This document shows, piece after piece, positions 44,076 through 53,069 of a stretch of DNA of 64,000 nucleotides. Position numbers and translations under genes: made by a program. Below the pieces are notes generated by a model, which did not search any database, was not told the origin of the DNA, and was given only the letters and a program-made list of their open reading frames with translations. Source of the DNA: Collinsella sp. AF23-4AC (GTDB lineage: Bacteria > Actinomycetota > Coriobacteriia > Coriobacteriales > Coriobacteriaceae). Position 1 is the stretch's first letter. Each line of letters starts with the position of its first letter. Location: the NCBI RefSeq assembly GCF_003462685.1, contig NZ_QRVE01000009.1, forward strand, positions 1 to 64,000. Reading direction: 5' to 3'.

Positions 44076-44885
44076 ATGATCGGAACTCGCACTTCATCGT
44101 CATACACCCCGCACGTCGACGTTGCCCCCGCCGACCGTCCACTCATCCTGGTAGCGCCGCGTTGGGAAGAGGCAAAACCGTTTTTAAGCGAGACCCTCTC
44201 CCCCAACGAGGAAATCGCAAGCGTCTTTGTCGATGCCATCCTTGCCGCCGGCGGCCTGCCGCTGCAGATGTCCATCACCGAGGACATTGAGGTCATCCGT
44301 CATTACGTCGATATCGCCGACGGCATCGCCATTCCCGGCGGGCCGGACGTCAACCCCAAGCGCTGGGGCGATGATCGACCCTACGACCCCACCCTCTGCT
44401 GCGAGATCCGCGATAGCTTTGAGTTTAAGCTGGTCGGCGAGGTGCTCCGTGCCAAAAAGCCGCTCTTTACCACCTGCCGCGGCACGCAGTTGCTCAATGT
44501 CGCCACTGGCGGCACCCTGTGCATGGACGTGCCGAGCCTGGGCGCTCGCGAGGGCCGCACGCAGTGGCGCCATACCCACGTGCTCAACGACCCCGTGCAT
44601 CCCGTCGAGGTCGTGCCGGGCTCGCTGCTCGACCGCGCGGTTGGCGGGCACAGGCTGATCCAGACCAACTCCGCACACCACTGCTGCGTCGATCGTCTGG
44701 GCAAAAGCACGCGCTTGGTCGCCAAGGCAACCGACGGCGTTCCCGAGTGCATCGAAGTCGAAGGCCAACCTTTCTGTCTGGGCGTACAATGGCACCCTGA
44801 GTACACGTGGAAGACGCTCGAGACCGACTTTAACCTGTGGAAGTCGTTTGTCGAGGCAGCAGCCAAGGTTAAGCAGGCCCGCTAG
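44076..44885 (+). CDS. Gamma-glutamyl-gamma-aminobutyrate hydrolase family protein (peptidase C26)
   Basis: A 269-residue class I glutamine amidotransferase-like hydrolase of the PuuD type. The oxyanion region is GIAIPGGPDVNPKRWGDD, the nucleophile Cys is in PLFTTCRGTQLLNVATGG, and the catalytic His-Glu pair is in FCLGVQWHPEYTW. It probably cleaves gamma-glutamyl amides in the cytoplasm. Its place directly after the amino-acid importer suggests that gamma-glutamyl compounds are taken up and hydrolysed together (inference). A strong terminator follows. Confidence 0.9.
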   Translation: MIGTRTSSSYTPHVDVAPADRPLILVAPRWEEAKPFLSETLSPNEEIASVFVDAILAAGGLPLQMSITEDIEVIRHYVDIADGIAIPGGPDVNPKRWGDDRPYDPTLCCEIRDSFEFKLVGEVLRAKKPLFTTCRGTQLLNVATGGTLCMDVPSLGAREGRTQWRHTHVLNDPVHPVEVVPGSLLDRAVGGHRLIQTNSAHHCCVDRLGKSTRLVAKATDGVPECIEVEGQPFCLGVQWHPEYTWKTLETDFNLWKSFVEAAAKVKQAR

Positions 44886-44907
44886 TTCGCGAGCCACACA
44901 ACAGATA

Positions 44908-44950
44908 AGGGCGCCCCGCCGGCCACATGGTCCGGCGGGGCGCCCTTTTG
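44908..44950 (+). terminator. Intrinsic terminator of the amino-acid ABC operon
   Basis: A perfect 16-bp GC stem (44908-44923 with 44933-44948) is followed by TTTT. Confidence 0.92.
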
Positions 44951-44988
44951 CCTATACGCGGCAGGCACACACCAAGGCTCGCAAGCTC

Positions 44989-45345
44989 TTATTCAGCCGC
45001 TTCGCGCAGGGCCGACATCGTAGCCGCATATTGCTGCTGCAACGCATGCATTCCCTCGCGAGCGCCGTCAACGGCATCGGCGCCGCGCAGTGCTTCGGTC
45101 ACCACAACCGCCGGCTCGTACAGATTATCGAATCCCAGGTTCTGGCTCACGCCCTTGAGCGTATGCGCTGCCATAAACGCACCCTTGGCGTCTCCTGCCG
45201 CCATGGCGGCCTCCAGCTTGTCCATGCTCTCGTCATCCAAAAACTTGAGGGCAAAGCGGGCAAGCATTTCCTCGCCCATCAGTCGAGCGCACGCGTCATC
45301 ATAATTAGCGCCGATCTTCTCATACGCCTCACGCATGGAAATCAT
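44989..45345 (-). CDS. HPt domain phosphotransfer protein
   Basis: A 118-residue four-helix phosphorelay protein. The phosphorylated His is H61 in FMAAHTLKGVSQNLGF. It is 23 nt downstream of a GGDEF/REC/HD-GYP protein on the same strand, so it very likely feeds phosphate to or from that REC domain. No histidine kinase is encoded in the window; a hybrid kinase elsewhere would be the donor (inference). Confidence 0.92.
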   Translation of the reverse strand: MISMREAYEKIGANYDDACARLMGEEMLARFALKFLDDESMDKLEAAMAAGDAKGAFMAAHTLKGVSQNLGFDNLYEPAVVVTEALRGADAVDGAREGMHALQQQYAATMSALREAAE

Positions 45346-45368
45346 GGATTAAAACTCCTTTGGTCAAA

Positions 45369-47249
45369 CTAAATCGTGGGAAACGCGGCGATATCGGCGG
45401 GGCGTGCCAACGTCTCGGCAATACGGTCTTGCACCTCGAGCAGGCAGTCGAGCAACAGCGGGTTAAAGGTGCCGCACTTACCGTCCAGAATCATCTGGAT
45501 CGCCTCCTTGTGCGGGATAGCGTCCTTGTACACGCGCACGCTCGTCAGAGCATCGTACACATCGGCCACCGAGACCACCTGTGCGGCAATGGGAATTTCG
45601 TCGCCCTTAAGGCCATCGGGATAACCCCTGCCATCCCAGCGCTCGTGATGCCAACGCGCAATCTGGTACGCATATTCCATAAGCGCATTGCCGACGTGAT
45701 GGCGGCCCAGCTCAAGCAGCATATCGGCGCCGATCGTGGTATGCGTCTTCATGATCTCGAACTCCTCGGGCGTAAGGCGTCCGGGCTTGTTGAGAATCGC
45801 ATCGTCAATCGACATCTTGCCGATATCGTGCAGCGCCGAAGCCAGGGCGATCGTGGAGCGTTCCTCATTGTCGAGGAAGATCGTGCCGCTACGCTGGACC
45901 AGACAGCCAAGCAGCAGCTCGGTCAGCTTCTCGATGTTCGTAACGTGCCTGCCGCTCTCGCCGTTGCGAAGCTCCATGACGCCAGCCATGATGTCGATGA
46001 GCATGCGACTGTTCTTGACGCGCTCGTTGTACTGCTGGGACAGCAGGCTCGTCAGGCGGCGCTGTTTGGCGTACAGGCGGATGGTATTGCTTACACGGCG
46101 GCGCACGACACGGGAGTCAAACGGGCGGTTGATATAGTCCGAGGCGCCCAGCTCGTACGCGCGCAGAACCATATCATCGGAATCTTCGCTCGAAATCATG
46201 ATGAAAGGCAGATTGTCGATACCCGATCGGCGCGACAGATCGGCCAGCACCTCAAAGCCGCTTATGCCCGGCATGACAATATCCAGCAGCACGAGCGACA
46301 ACTCATCGCCATAGCGGTCGACCATATCGAGCGCCGTACGACCGTTGGCGGCCTCGAGGATGCAATACTCATCCTTGAGCATCTCGTTGAGAATGGCTCG
46401 GTTCATCTCGGAGTCATCGACAATAAGCACCAAAGGCTTTTCGCTTTGGAAGGCTTCGATGGAATCGGCATCGGTCACGACCGTACCGGCTTTTGCCTTA
46501 GCGCGGCTCAATAACTGGACAGCGCGGCCAACTCCCTCATCGACCGTCTCGCCATGAATGCGAACGCCACCAATACATGCCGTCAAGCTCACGTACTCAT
46601 GGCCCGGAACAATCGTGGCATGAACGGCATCGGACACCTGGTGCAGGCGACGGGTGAAGTCATCGGAGGGAATATTGGGCATGACGACCACAAACTTGTC
46701 GCAGCCATAGCGTACAAGCTCGTCAGTCGAACGAATTCCGCTGCGTATGGCTGTCGCCACAGCACCGAGCGCAAGGTCGCCGGCATGGCGGCCACACGTA
46801 TCGTTGAAGACCCTAAAATCATCAAGGTCGATCACCGCAACGCCGGCATTCATGCGGGCACTACGGAGCTTTTCCTCGTAATATCGGCGATTGCGCACAC
46901 TCGTCAGCACGTCGGTGTAGACAAGGTCCTCTTCTGCAGCCTCTTGCTCATCGATCGGACGCACCATCAGCAGGACGTGAGGCTCGCCCTCGACCTTCAG
47001 AGGGCGCAGGCGAGCGCGGTACTCGGTACCATCATTGAGCAGCTGCTCCGATACATCATCGGAACCTGCCAAGGCCTCAAGACTTGACTGACGCAGACAA
47101 GGGCACCGATTGCCGGCGAGCAGGCAGTTAGGCTCGCTCTTAATCTGATCGGCCGACAGCAAACGCACCACGGGGTAGGTCTTCGCGACGCGGGCGACCT
47201 CGGCGGCAGCCTCCTCGTCGGTTAGATTGACCTCGTGATTATTGAGCAT
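45369..47249 (-). CDS. GGDEF-REC-HD-GYP signalling protein
   Basis: A 626-residue cytoplasmic regulator. The N-terminal 100 residues are a small PAS-like region with several Cys (CLLAGNRCPCLRQ). The GGDEF-type domain (about 110-270) has a degenerate signature RYGCDKF in place of RYGGDEF, so cyclase activity is doubtful. A REC domain (about 275-395) has phospho-acceptor Asp in LVLLDIVMPG. The HD-GYP phosphodiesterase domain (about 410-600) has HDIGK and HHERWDGRGYPDGLKGDEIP intact, so cyclic-di-GMP hydrolysis controlled by phosphorylation is plausible. It is cotranscribed with the HPt gene. Confidence 0.93.
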   Translation of the reverse strand: MLNNHEVNLTDEEAAAEVARVAKTYPVVRLLSADQIKSEPNCLLAGNRCPCLRQSSLEALAGSDDVSEQLLNDGTEYRARLRPLKVEGEPHVLLMVRPIDEQEAAEEDLVYTDVLTSVRNRRYYEEKLRSARMNAGVAVIDLDDFRVFNDTCGRHAGDLALGAVATAIRSGIRSTDELVRYGCDKFVVVMPNIPSDDFTRRLHQVSDAVHATIVPGHEYVSLTACIGGVRIHGETVDEGVGRAVQLLSRAKAKAGTVVTDADSIEAFQSEKPLVLIVDDSEMNRAILNEMLKDEYCILEAANGRTALDMVDRYGDELSLVLLDIVMPGISGFEVLADLSRRSGIDNLPFIMISSEDSDDMVLRAYELGASDYINRPFDSRVVRRRVSNTIRLYAKQRRLTSLLSQQYNERVKNSRMLIDIMAGVMELRNGESGRHVTNIEKLTELLLGCLVQRSGTIFLDNEERSTIALASALHDIGKMSIDDAILNKPGRLTPEEFEIMKTHTTIGADMLLELGRHHVGNALMEYAYQIARWHHERWDGRGYPDGLKGDEIPIAAQVVSVADVYDALTSVRVYKDAIPHKEAIQMILDGKCGTFNPLLLDCLLEVQDRIAETLARPADIAAFPTI

Positions 47250-47460
47250 ATGGAGCCCTTTCTATCGTTACGCACGGCAACGGTGCATATCAATTGGTAC
47301 AAGGGTAACATCTAACAGCTGAAGGCAAACGCGCGTTTATCGTTACATTTTTATGACCTGGCAAACGGCGGTAATGGAGCCGCGGGTGCGCGGTTATGGG
47401 CGCATTCGTTAACAATGACGAAACGCCAGCAGCCCCTCTCCCCGCAGGTCATCGAGCGTG

Positions 47461-48258
47461 CTAACGCTCCAAGACATCGCGAACGGCGTTTGCCGCCGTA
47501 ACGGGGCGATCGCGCAGACCGTTATGCGCGCCCGGAATCGTCACAAGGGGGCAATCGAGATATTCGGCAGCCGCTCGCGTGCCAGCCTCGCGGGGCGTAC
47601 CGAGCGAAAGCTCGCCGAGAAGCACAGCAGCAACGGACTTCGATGCGCGGGCGCGCTCCCAGTCGGGAGCATATGTCATATTTGTTCCGTATTCATTGGC
47701 CATAAAGCAACGACCATTGCGCAGGGCATGTTTGACTTCCACTTCGGTCGTCCCAGGAGCCTCGGGGTCCAAGTCGCCGAGGGCTCCCAAGAAAAGCCGG
47801 AGCGCCCTTGAAACCTTTCCAGCCGCAATCATATCGAGCAAAACCGGAGCTGCACCCATGCCGACACCTTCGGCCGACACAGCCGGCTCATGCAGAATCG
47901 CACGGGCGACGAGATGGGGTTCGGTGCGAAGAAGCTCCAGCGCCACCAACGTACCGGCGCTGTGCGCAAGCACATTTGCCGGAGCGCCAACGTGTTCGAT
48001 CACGGCTTGCAGGTCGGCGGCCTGAGCGGCAAGATCATAGCTGCCGTCTGCCGCATCGCTGCTGCCACCGCAGCCGCGGCGGTCGTAGGCAATTACGCGG
48101 TAGTTGCGGCTGAGCTCACAAGCGATACCGTCGAAAAATGTGCCGTCGACACAAGCGCCGTGCACGCACACCAAGGCAGGAGTATCAGGCGACACATCTG
48201 GGCCGGCATATTCGCGACAGGCAATCGTGGTGCCCGCATTCTCGACCGTAAAATCCAT
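47461..48258 (-). CDS. Alpha/beta hydrolase
   Basis: A 265-residue cytoplasmic alpha/beta-hydrolase-fold enzyme. The nucleophile S100 is in VLAHSAGTLVAL, the oxyanion His is in CVHGACVDGTFFDG, and the catalytic His is in TIPGAHNGLRDRP near the end. The substrate cannot be predicted. It is a single gene flanked by gaps of about 210 nt that hold nothing I recognise. Confidence 0.88.
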   Translation of the reverse strand: MDFTVENAGTTIACREYAGPDVSPDTPALVCVHGACVDGTFFDGIACELSRNYRVIAYDRRGCGGSSDAADGSYDLAAQAADLQAVIEHVGAPANVLAHSAGTLVALELLRTEPHLVARAILHEPAVSAEGVGMGAAPVLLDMIAAGKVSRALRLFLGALGDLDPEAPGTTEVEVKHALRNGRCFMANEYGTNMTYAPDWERARASKSVAAVLLGELSLGTPREAGTRAAAEYLDCPLVTIPGAHNGLRDRPVTAANAVRDVLER

Positions 48259-48477
48259 GTTGTGCCCCCATCATCAACGCTCATCCGGTTGCACGTCAGT
48301 GCGGTTGGATGGACCCGTATTGCCTTACGCCTTGTTAACAGATTAACTTTACCCGACCCGAGGCTTTTCATGGCACGGCATAATGAGCGACGTGAAAAAA
48401 CGAAACTTGTAAAGCAAGAGCCCGCACCTTGCTTTGGAGCCGATGCTATGCTTAGGCACAATTGTCTTGAGGAGCAT

Positions 48478-49260
48478 ATGCCTATGTCTACGTTTTTGAA
48501 TGCAAGCCCCATCTTTGGGCCCGTTCGCAGCCGTCGCCTTGGTCTCTCGCTCGGCGTCAACATGATGCCGGCCAGCGGCAAAATCTGCACGTTCGACTGC
48601 ATTTACTGCGAAAACGGCCTCAACGCCGAACGCCCCTGCCATGAGCCGTACAACACGGCTGCCGTGGTACTCGACGCGCTCGAGGCAAAGCTGCGCGAGA
48701 TGGCAGCCGAGGGCGAGCTCCCCGATGTGATCACCTTCGCAGGCAACGGCGAGCCCACCGCCGCACCGGAGTTTCCTCAGGCCATCGCCGGCGCCGTGGC
48801 GCTGCGCAACGAGCTTGCCCCAAACTCCAAGATCGCCGTACTCTCCAACGGTACGCGCGCCGATCGCCCCGAGGTGCACGACGCGCTCATGATGGTCGAC
48901 GACAACATTCTTAAGCTCGATACCGTCGACCCGGCGTTTATCCAGCTGCTCGACCAGCCTGTTGGCCCCTACGACGTCGAGCACCAGATTGAGACGTTCG
49001 CAAGCTTTGACGGTCACGTTATTATCCAGACAATCTTTTTGACCGGCGAGTATCAGGGTAAGCTCATCGACAACACCGGCGAGGAGTACGTTGCCCCCTG
49101 GCTCGCGGCGCTTGAGCGCATTCGCCCACAAGAAGCGACCATTTACACGGTGGCGCGCGAGACACCGATCGCTGGCCTTGCCAAAGCGGCGCCCGAGGTG
49201 CTCGACGCCATTGCCGCGCGCGTACGCGCCCTCGGCATCCCCTGCCAGGTGAGCTACTAG
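48478..49260 (+). CDS. Radical SAM protein (COG0731-like)
   Basis: A 260-residue radical S-adenosylmethionine protein. The [4Fe-4S] motif CxxxCxxC is C37-C41-C44 (KICTFDCIYCENG). The preceding FGPVRSRRLGLSLGVNM and following DVITFAGNGEPTAAPEF match the family that includes wyosine-synthesis-like Fe-S oxidoreductases, whose bacterial function is mostly unknown. GAGGAG lies 3 nt before the ATG at 48478 and 9 nt before the ATG at 48484, so either may be used. The open frame extends far upstream without homology. Confidence 0.88.
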   Translation: MPMSTFLNASPIFGPVRSRRLGLSLGVNMMPASGKICTFDCIYCENGLNAERPCHEPYNTAAVVLDALEAKLREMAAEGELPDVITFAGNGEPTAAPEFPQAIAGAVALRNELAPNSKIAVLSNGTRADRPEVHDALMMVDDNILKLDTVDPAFIQLLDQPVGPYDVEHQIETFASFDGHVIIQTIFLTGEYQGKLIDNTGEEYVAPWLAALERIRPQEATIYTVARETPIAGLAKAAPEVLDAIAARVRALGIPCQVSY

Positions 49261-49315
49261 CGCGCAGCTGCCCTGTGAGTGGGCTATACTAGCTGCGAAT
49301 GAAAGGAAGTTAGCC

Positions 49316-50203
49316 ATGTATGACAAAGAACCCGTACCTGGCCGCAACGACGCTTGCTGGTGCGGCAGCGGCAAAAAATATAAGAAATGCCATAGCGCCT
49401 TCGATGAGCGCCTTGAGCGCCTGTGGGAAGAGGGCTGGGAGGTCCTGCCCCGCACGCTCTACAAGACGCCCGCCGATATCGAAGGCATCAAGCGCTCGGC
49501 CGCTATCAACGTGGGCGTGCTCGATTACGTAGGCGAACACATCGCCGCGGGCATGACCACCAACCAGATCGACCAGATGATCTACGACTACACCGTCGAG
49601 CACGGTGGCACGCCGGCCGACCTCAACTACGAGGGCTACCCCAAGAGCGTGTGCACCTCGATCAATGACGTGGTCTGTCACGGCATCCCCTGTGATACAG
49701 ATGTGCTGCACGAGGGCGATATTATCAACGTGGACTGCTCCACGATTTTGGACGGCTACTTTAGCGACTCGAGCCGTATGTTCTGCATCGGCGAGGTCTC
49801 GGCCGAGCGCCAGCGCCTGGTCGACGTCACCCGCGCCAGCGTGGAGGCGGGCTTGGCAGCCGTCAAGCCATGGCTGCCGCTGTCCGTTATGGCCGAGGCC
49901 GTGCAAAAGACGGTCGAGGACGCCGGCTTTAGCGTGGTGCGCGAGTACGGCGGACATGGCATCGGTAAGGAGTTCCACGAGGACCCGTTTGTGGGCTTTA
50001 CCACCGAGGCACCCGATGTGGACACCATCATGGCTCCGGGCATGGTCTTTACCATCGAGCCCATGGTCAATGCCGGAGCGCCCGACATTAAGATTAGCAA
50101 GGGCGACGGTTGGTGCGTGCGCACCAAGGACGGCAGCGATTCGGCCCAGTGCGAGGTACAGCTCGTGGTGACCGAGGATGGTTACGAGCTGCTGAGCTGG
50201 TAG
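49316..50203 (+). CDS. map: Methionine aminopeptidase with N-terminal SEC-C zinc motif
   Basis: Removes the initiator methionine from nascent proteins. The 295 residues start with a SEC-C metal motif (GRNDACWCGSGKKYKKCH; C14, C16, C25, H26), expected to bind zinc and associate with the ribosome. The type I catalytic domain follows with metal ligands in NVDCSTILDGYFSDSSR, GHGIGKEFHEDP, FTIEPMV and the final Glu in AQCEVQLVVTE. AAAGGAAG precedes the ATG. It lies 55 nt after the radical SAM gene. Confidence 0.95.
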   Translation: MYDKEPVPGRNDACWCGSGKKYKKCHSAFDERLERLWEEGWEVLPRTLYKTPADIEGIKRSAAINVGVLDYVGEHIAAGMTTNQIDQMIYDYTVEHGGTPADLNYEGYPKSVCTSINDVVCHGIPCDTDVLHEGDIINVDCSTILDGYFSDSSRMFCIGEVSAERQRLVDVTRASVEAGLAAVKPWLPLSVMAEAVQKTVEDAGFSVVREYGGHGIGKEFHEDPFVGFTTEAPDVDTIMAPGMVFTIEPMVNAGAPDIKISKGDGWCVRTKDGSDSAQCEVQLVVTEDGYELLSW

Positions 50204-50260
50204 CTGTGGATGCGCCGGATGCTGACGGGCACGCTCGTCTTGCATCCGGCGTTTTTTTTG

Positions 50261-50313
50261 AACGTTTTGCCTGATAAAACCTACCAAAATAAACCTGTCC
50301 CTTTTTGGCAGGT
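50261..50313 (-). repeat. REP-like element upstream of the 2-hydroxyacid dehydrogenase gene
   Basis: The minus-strand element has CCTGCC-AAAAAGGGACAGG, TTTTGGTAGG and TTTTATCAGGCAAAACG. It lies 20 nt before the GTG start of the dehydrogenase gene and 57 nt after map. Confidence 0.8.
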
Positions 50314-50332
50314 CGAGCGAAGAGGACTGCTT

Positions 50333-51268
50333 GTGAACATCCTGGTTTTGTTGCCCGTCAACGACCGTCATCGCGCGATCCTCGAGTCGAGCGCTCCGGG
50401 CGAGGACTTTATCTACACGAGCGCCGACGCCATCACGCGCGAGCAGGTCGCCGATGCCGACGTGATCTTGGGCAACATCGACCCTGACATGCTCACGGCA
50501 TGCGAGCATCTCCAGCTGCTGCAATTGCAGACCGCCGGCTATGACGACTACCTTGCCGCCGGCACTGTGCCGGTCGACGCCAAACTGTCTTGCTCGGTGG
50601 GCGCCTACGGCCAGGCCGTGAGCGAGCACATGTTTGCTATGGTGCTGTCTATGATGAAGCGCCTGCCCGGCTATCACGACTTGCAGCGCGAGCATCGCTG
50701 GGAGGATTTAGGTCCGGTCACCTCGCTCAAAAACGCCAACGTGCTGGTGCTGGGCGCGGGCGATATCGGCGGCCACTTTGCCACGCTCTGCCGCAGTATG
50801 GGCGCGCACGTCCGCGGCATCAAGCGCCATCCGCTCGTCTACCCCATCGTGTTTGAGGACATGGACAGCATGGATGCCCTGTCCGAGCGCCTAGCCGAGG
50901 CCGACATCGTCGCATCCTTTATGCCCAGCACACCCGAGACTCGCGGCCTGGCGGACGCCGAGTTCTTCGCCGCAATGAAGCCGGGCGCCTTCTTTGCCAA
51001 CGGGGGCCGCGGCGATCTTGTGGTTGCCGACGACTTAGTTGCCGCCCTGGAGTCAGGACATCTTGCCGGCGCCGCGGTCGACGTCACCGACCCCGAGCCG
51101 CTACCTGAGACAAGCCCCCTGTGGGATGCGCCCAACATACTCATCACGCCGCATATCTCGGGCTGGTTCCACCTAGAGGCCACGCTCAACAACGTGGTCG
51201 ACATCGCCGCGGAGAATCTGCGTCATCTGCAGGCCGGCGAGACGCTTCGCTGCTGGATCGAACATTAG
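50333..51268 (+). CDS. D-isomer-specific 2-hydroxyacid dehydrogenase
   Basis: A 311-residue NAD(P)-dependent oxidoreductase. The Rossmann motif is VLVLGAGDIGGHFATLCRSMGA. The substrate-binding Arg, Glu and His of the family are suggested by FANGGRGDLV, DVTDPEPLPETSPLW and NILITPHISGW. The start is a GTG at 50333 with AGAGGA 6 nt upstream. The upstream frame runs through a REP-like element and is not coding. The substrate (lactate, glyoxylate or phosphoglycerate type) is unresolved. Confidence 0.88.
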   Translation: MNILVLLPVNDRHRAILESSAPGEDFIYTSADAITREQVADADVILGNIDPDMLTACEHLQLLQLQTAGYDDYLAAGTVPVDAKLSCSVGAYGQAVSEHMFAMVLSMMKRLPGYHDLQREHRWEDLGPVTSLKNANVLVLGAGDIGGHFATLCRSMGAHVRGIKRHPLVYPIVFEDMDSMDALSERLAEADIVASFMPSTPETRGLADAEFFAAMKPGAFFANGGRGDLVVADDLVAALESGHLAGAAVDVTDPEPLPETSPLWDAPNILITPHISGWFHLEATLNNVVDIAAENLRHLQAGETLRCWIEH

Positions 51269-51309
51269 GGTTCCGCCGTTCTTACGAACGGCGGACCGGC
51301 CGACGCTGC

Positions 51310-51409
51310 GCGACGTCCAGAACGACAATTTGTCATTCAAAAGGCGAGGCATGACCAGAAGGTCAATGCCTCGCCTTTTTCATGCCAACTTGTTCGCTCT
51401 GGACGTCGC
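51310..51409 (+). terminator. Nested hairpin terminator after the dehydrogenase gene
   Basis: The inner stem AAAAGGCGAGGCAT (51339-51352) pairs with 51366-51379, ending in TTTTT. It carries a GACC/GGTC tip. Outer perfect 12-bp arms (51310-51321 with 51398-51409) enclose it. A separate 10-bp hairpin (51272-51295) directly follows the stop codon. Confidence 0.85.
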
Positions 51410-51471
51410 TCGCTGACGTTTGCCCGACCAGCGGTGTCTTAACAATTCCGTCCAGCTGTTGGCATTGCGGC

Positions 51472-51522
51472 ATTTGCCCAGATAAAACCTGCCAAAATAA
51501 ACCTGTCCCTTTTTGGTAGGTT
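51472..51522 (-). repeat. REP-like element docked at the M18 aminopeptidase stop
   Basis: Read on the minus strand, the sequence starts directly after the stop codon (51523-51525) with CCTACC-AAAAAGGGACAGG, then TTTTGGCAGG and TTTTATCTGGGC. Confidence 0.82.
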
Positions 51523-52908
51523 TTAGAGTTCCACGCTTTCGGCTCCGTTGATGGTTAGGTCACGCTCGTAGAAGGCGGTGAGGGCGCGGATGGCGTACAT
51601 CACGTCGCGCACGCCGCCGGTCTCGTAGCTCGAGTGCATGGCCAGCTGCGGCAGGCCCACGTCCACGGCGTGCATACTCGCCTGCATATTGGACAGATTG
51701 CCGAGCGTGGAGCCACCCGCCATATCGCTCTTGTTGGCGAAGGCCTGCGTGGGCACGTCGGCGTCATCGCAAATAGCCTGGAACACCGCGCGGCTAAAGG
51801 CATCGGTGCAGTAGTGCTGGTTGGCGGCCTCCTTGATGACGATGCCGCCGTTGAGCACAACCTGATTGCGGGCGTCGCACTTCTCGGCGTGGTTGGGGTG
51901 CACGGCATGCGCGTTGTCGCAGCTCACGAGCATCGAGGCGGCAAGTGCGCGGTGGTACGATTCGTCGTCAAAGCCCAGCGAGCCGTTAATGCGGCGTAGC
52001 GCATCGGCCAAGAACGTCGACATAGCACCCTGCTTGGTCTCGGAGCCAACCTCCTCGTTATCAAAGCAGCAGAAGACCGAAACGTCGTGCGCGTTCTCAG
52101 CACCCAAAAATGCCTGCAGCGAGGTGTAGGCGCAGGCCAGGTCGTCGAGCTTGGGCGTCGAGATAAACTCGTCGGCCCAGCCCCAAATGCGCGCATCCTG
52201 GCGGTTGACCAGGAACAAATCGCGGCCCAGAATCTGCTCGGGCTCAACATCCAGCTCGTCGGCGATCAGGGCGTCAAAGTCGCCCTGCTTAAGGTCACCA
52301 GCGCTGATGAGCGGGCACAGGTCGACGGCGCGATTGGGAGCAAAGCCCTCATTAACGCCACGATTCATATGGATGGCAAGGCTCGGGATGATAGCGACCT
52401 CGCGCTCGGTGGCGAGCAGGCGGCTCTCAATACGGTCGCCCTCGCGCACCAACACGCGGCCCGCGAGCGCCAGCGGGCGATCGAACCAGGTGTAGTCGAT
52501 CATGCCGCCGTATGCCTCGGTGTTCAGGCGCAGCGTCTCGCCCGCGCCGTCGAGTTCGGGCACGGCCTTGACCTTAAACGTCGGCGAATCGCTGTGCGAC
52601 GCCGTGAGCTGAAAATGATAGTCACCGGCAACACCGTCCTCGCCCCACGTCGCGGCCAGGTCCTCGCCCACCTTAAAGGCAACAACACTCGAGGTGTTGC
52701 GCTGCGTGTAATAACGCCCGCCCGGCTCGATGTCCCACGCCGCGTTCTCGGGCAGATAGGTAAAGCCCGCCTCGTCGAGCTCGGCCATAATAGTCGCCGC
52801 CGTATGGAACATGCTGGGGCACGCCTCGATAAAGTCGATAAGATCGTTGGCGGCCTCGATATCGTCGGCCGTCACATGCGCGCGCTCGGGCGTTTCCTGA
52901 TCCGTCAT
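51523..52908 (-). CDS. M18 family aminopeptidase
   Basis: A 461-residue dodecameric zinc aminopeptidase of the aspartyl-aminopeptidase type, releasing N-terminal (often acidic) residues from peptides. Motifs are FQLTASHSDSPTFKVK (first metal His), FCCFDNEEVGSETKQGA (Glu pair) and AVHPNHAEKCD. The start at 52908 is supported by AAAGGGGAG; the longer frame adds a basic stretch without homology. It is slightly longer than the typical 430 residues because of a charged N-terminus. Confidence 0.92.
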   Translation of the reverse strand: MTDQETPERAHVTADDIEAANDLIDFIEACPSMFHTAATIMAELDEAGFTYLPENAAWDIEPGGRYYTQRNTSSVVAFKVGEDLAATWGEDGVAGDYHFQLTASHSDSPTFKVKAVPELDGAGETLRLNTEAYGGMIDYTWFDRPLALAGRVLVREGDRIESRLLATEREVAIIPSLAIHMNRGVNEGFAPNRAVDLCPLISAGDLKQGDFDALIADELDVEPEQILGRDLFLVNRQDARIWGWADEFISTPKLDDLACAYTSLQAFLGAENAHDVSVFCCFDNEEVGSETKQGAMSTFLADALRRINGSLGFDDESYHRALAASMLVSCDNAHAVHPNHAEKCDARNQVVLNGGIVIKEAANQHYCTDAFSRAVFQAICDDADVPTQAFANKSDMAGGSTLGNLSNMQASMHAVDVGLPQLAMHSSYETGGVRDVMYAIRALTAFYERDLTINGAESVEL

Positions 52909-53069
52909 GCTCTCCCCTTTCGCTGGGTTGATGGTCCCCTCCAGCATACCCCGCCGCGCCAGTGCCGTGCCTTTCATTCCATGTTTAATCCCGCGCCGCT
53001 CGCCAAGTTGAGCCATCATGCCCGCACTCCTTTTGCGACAATTACGCTAACAGGACGAAAGGAGCCGTC

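Noticed and set aside
47250..47460. Possible small gene or RNA between the HD-GYP and hydrolase genes
   Set aside because: No frame with a start signal, hairpin with T-run, or conserved motif was visible.
47890..48477. Upstream extension of the radical SAM frame
   Set aside because: It runs antisense to the alpha/beta hydrolase gene. The ribosome site and family homology begin at 48478.
50210..50332. Extra 41 codons before the 2-hydroxyacid dehydrogenase
   Set aside because: The segment translates a REP-like element. GTG at 50333 has a good ribosome site and begins the family fold.
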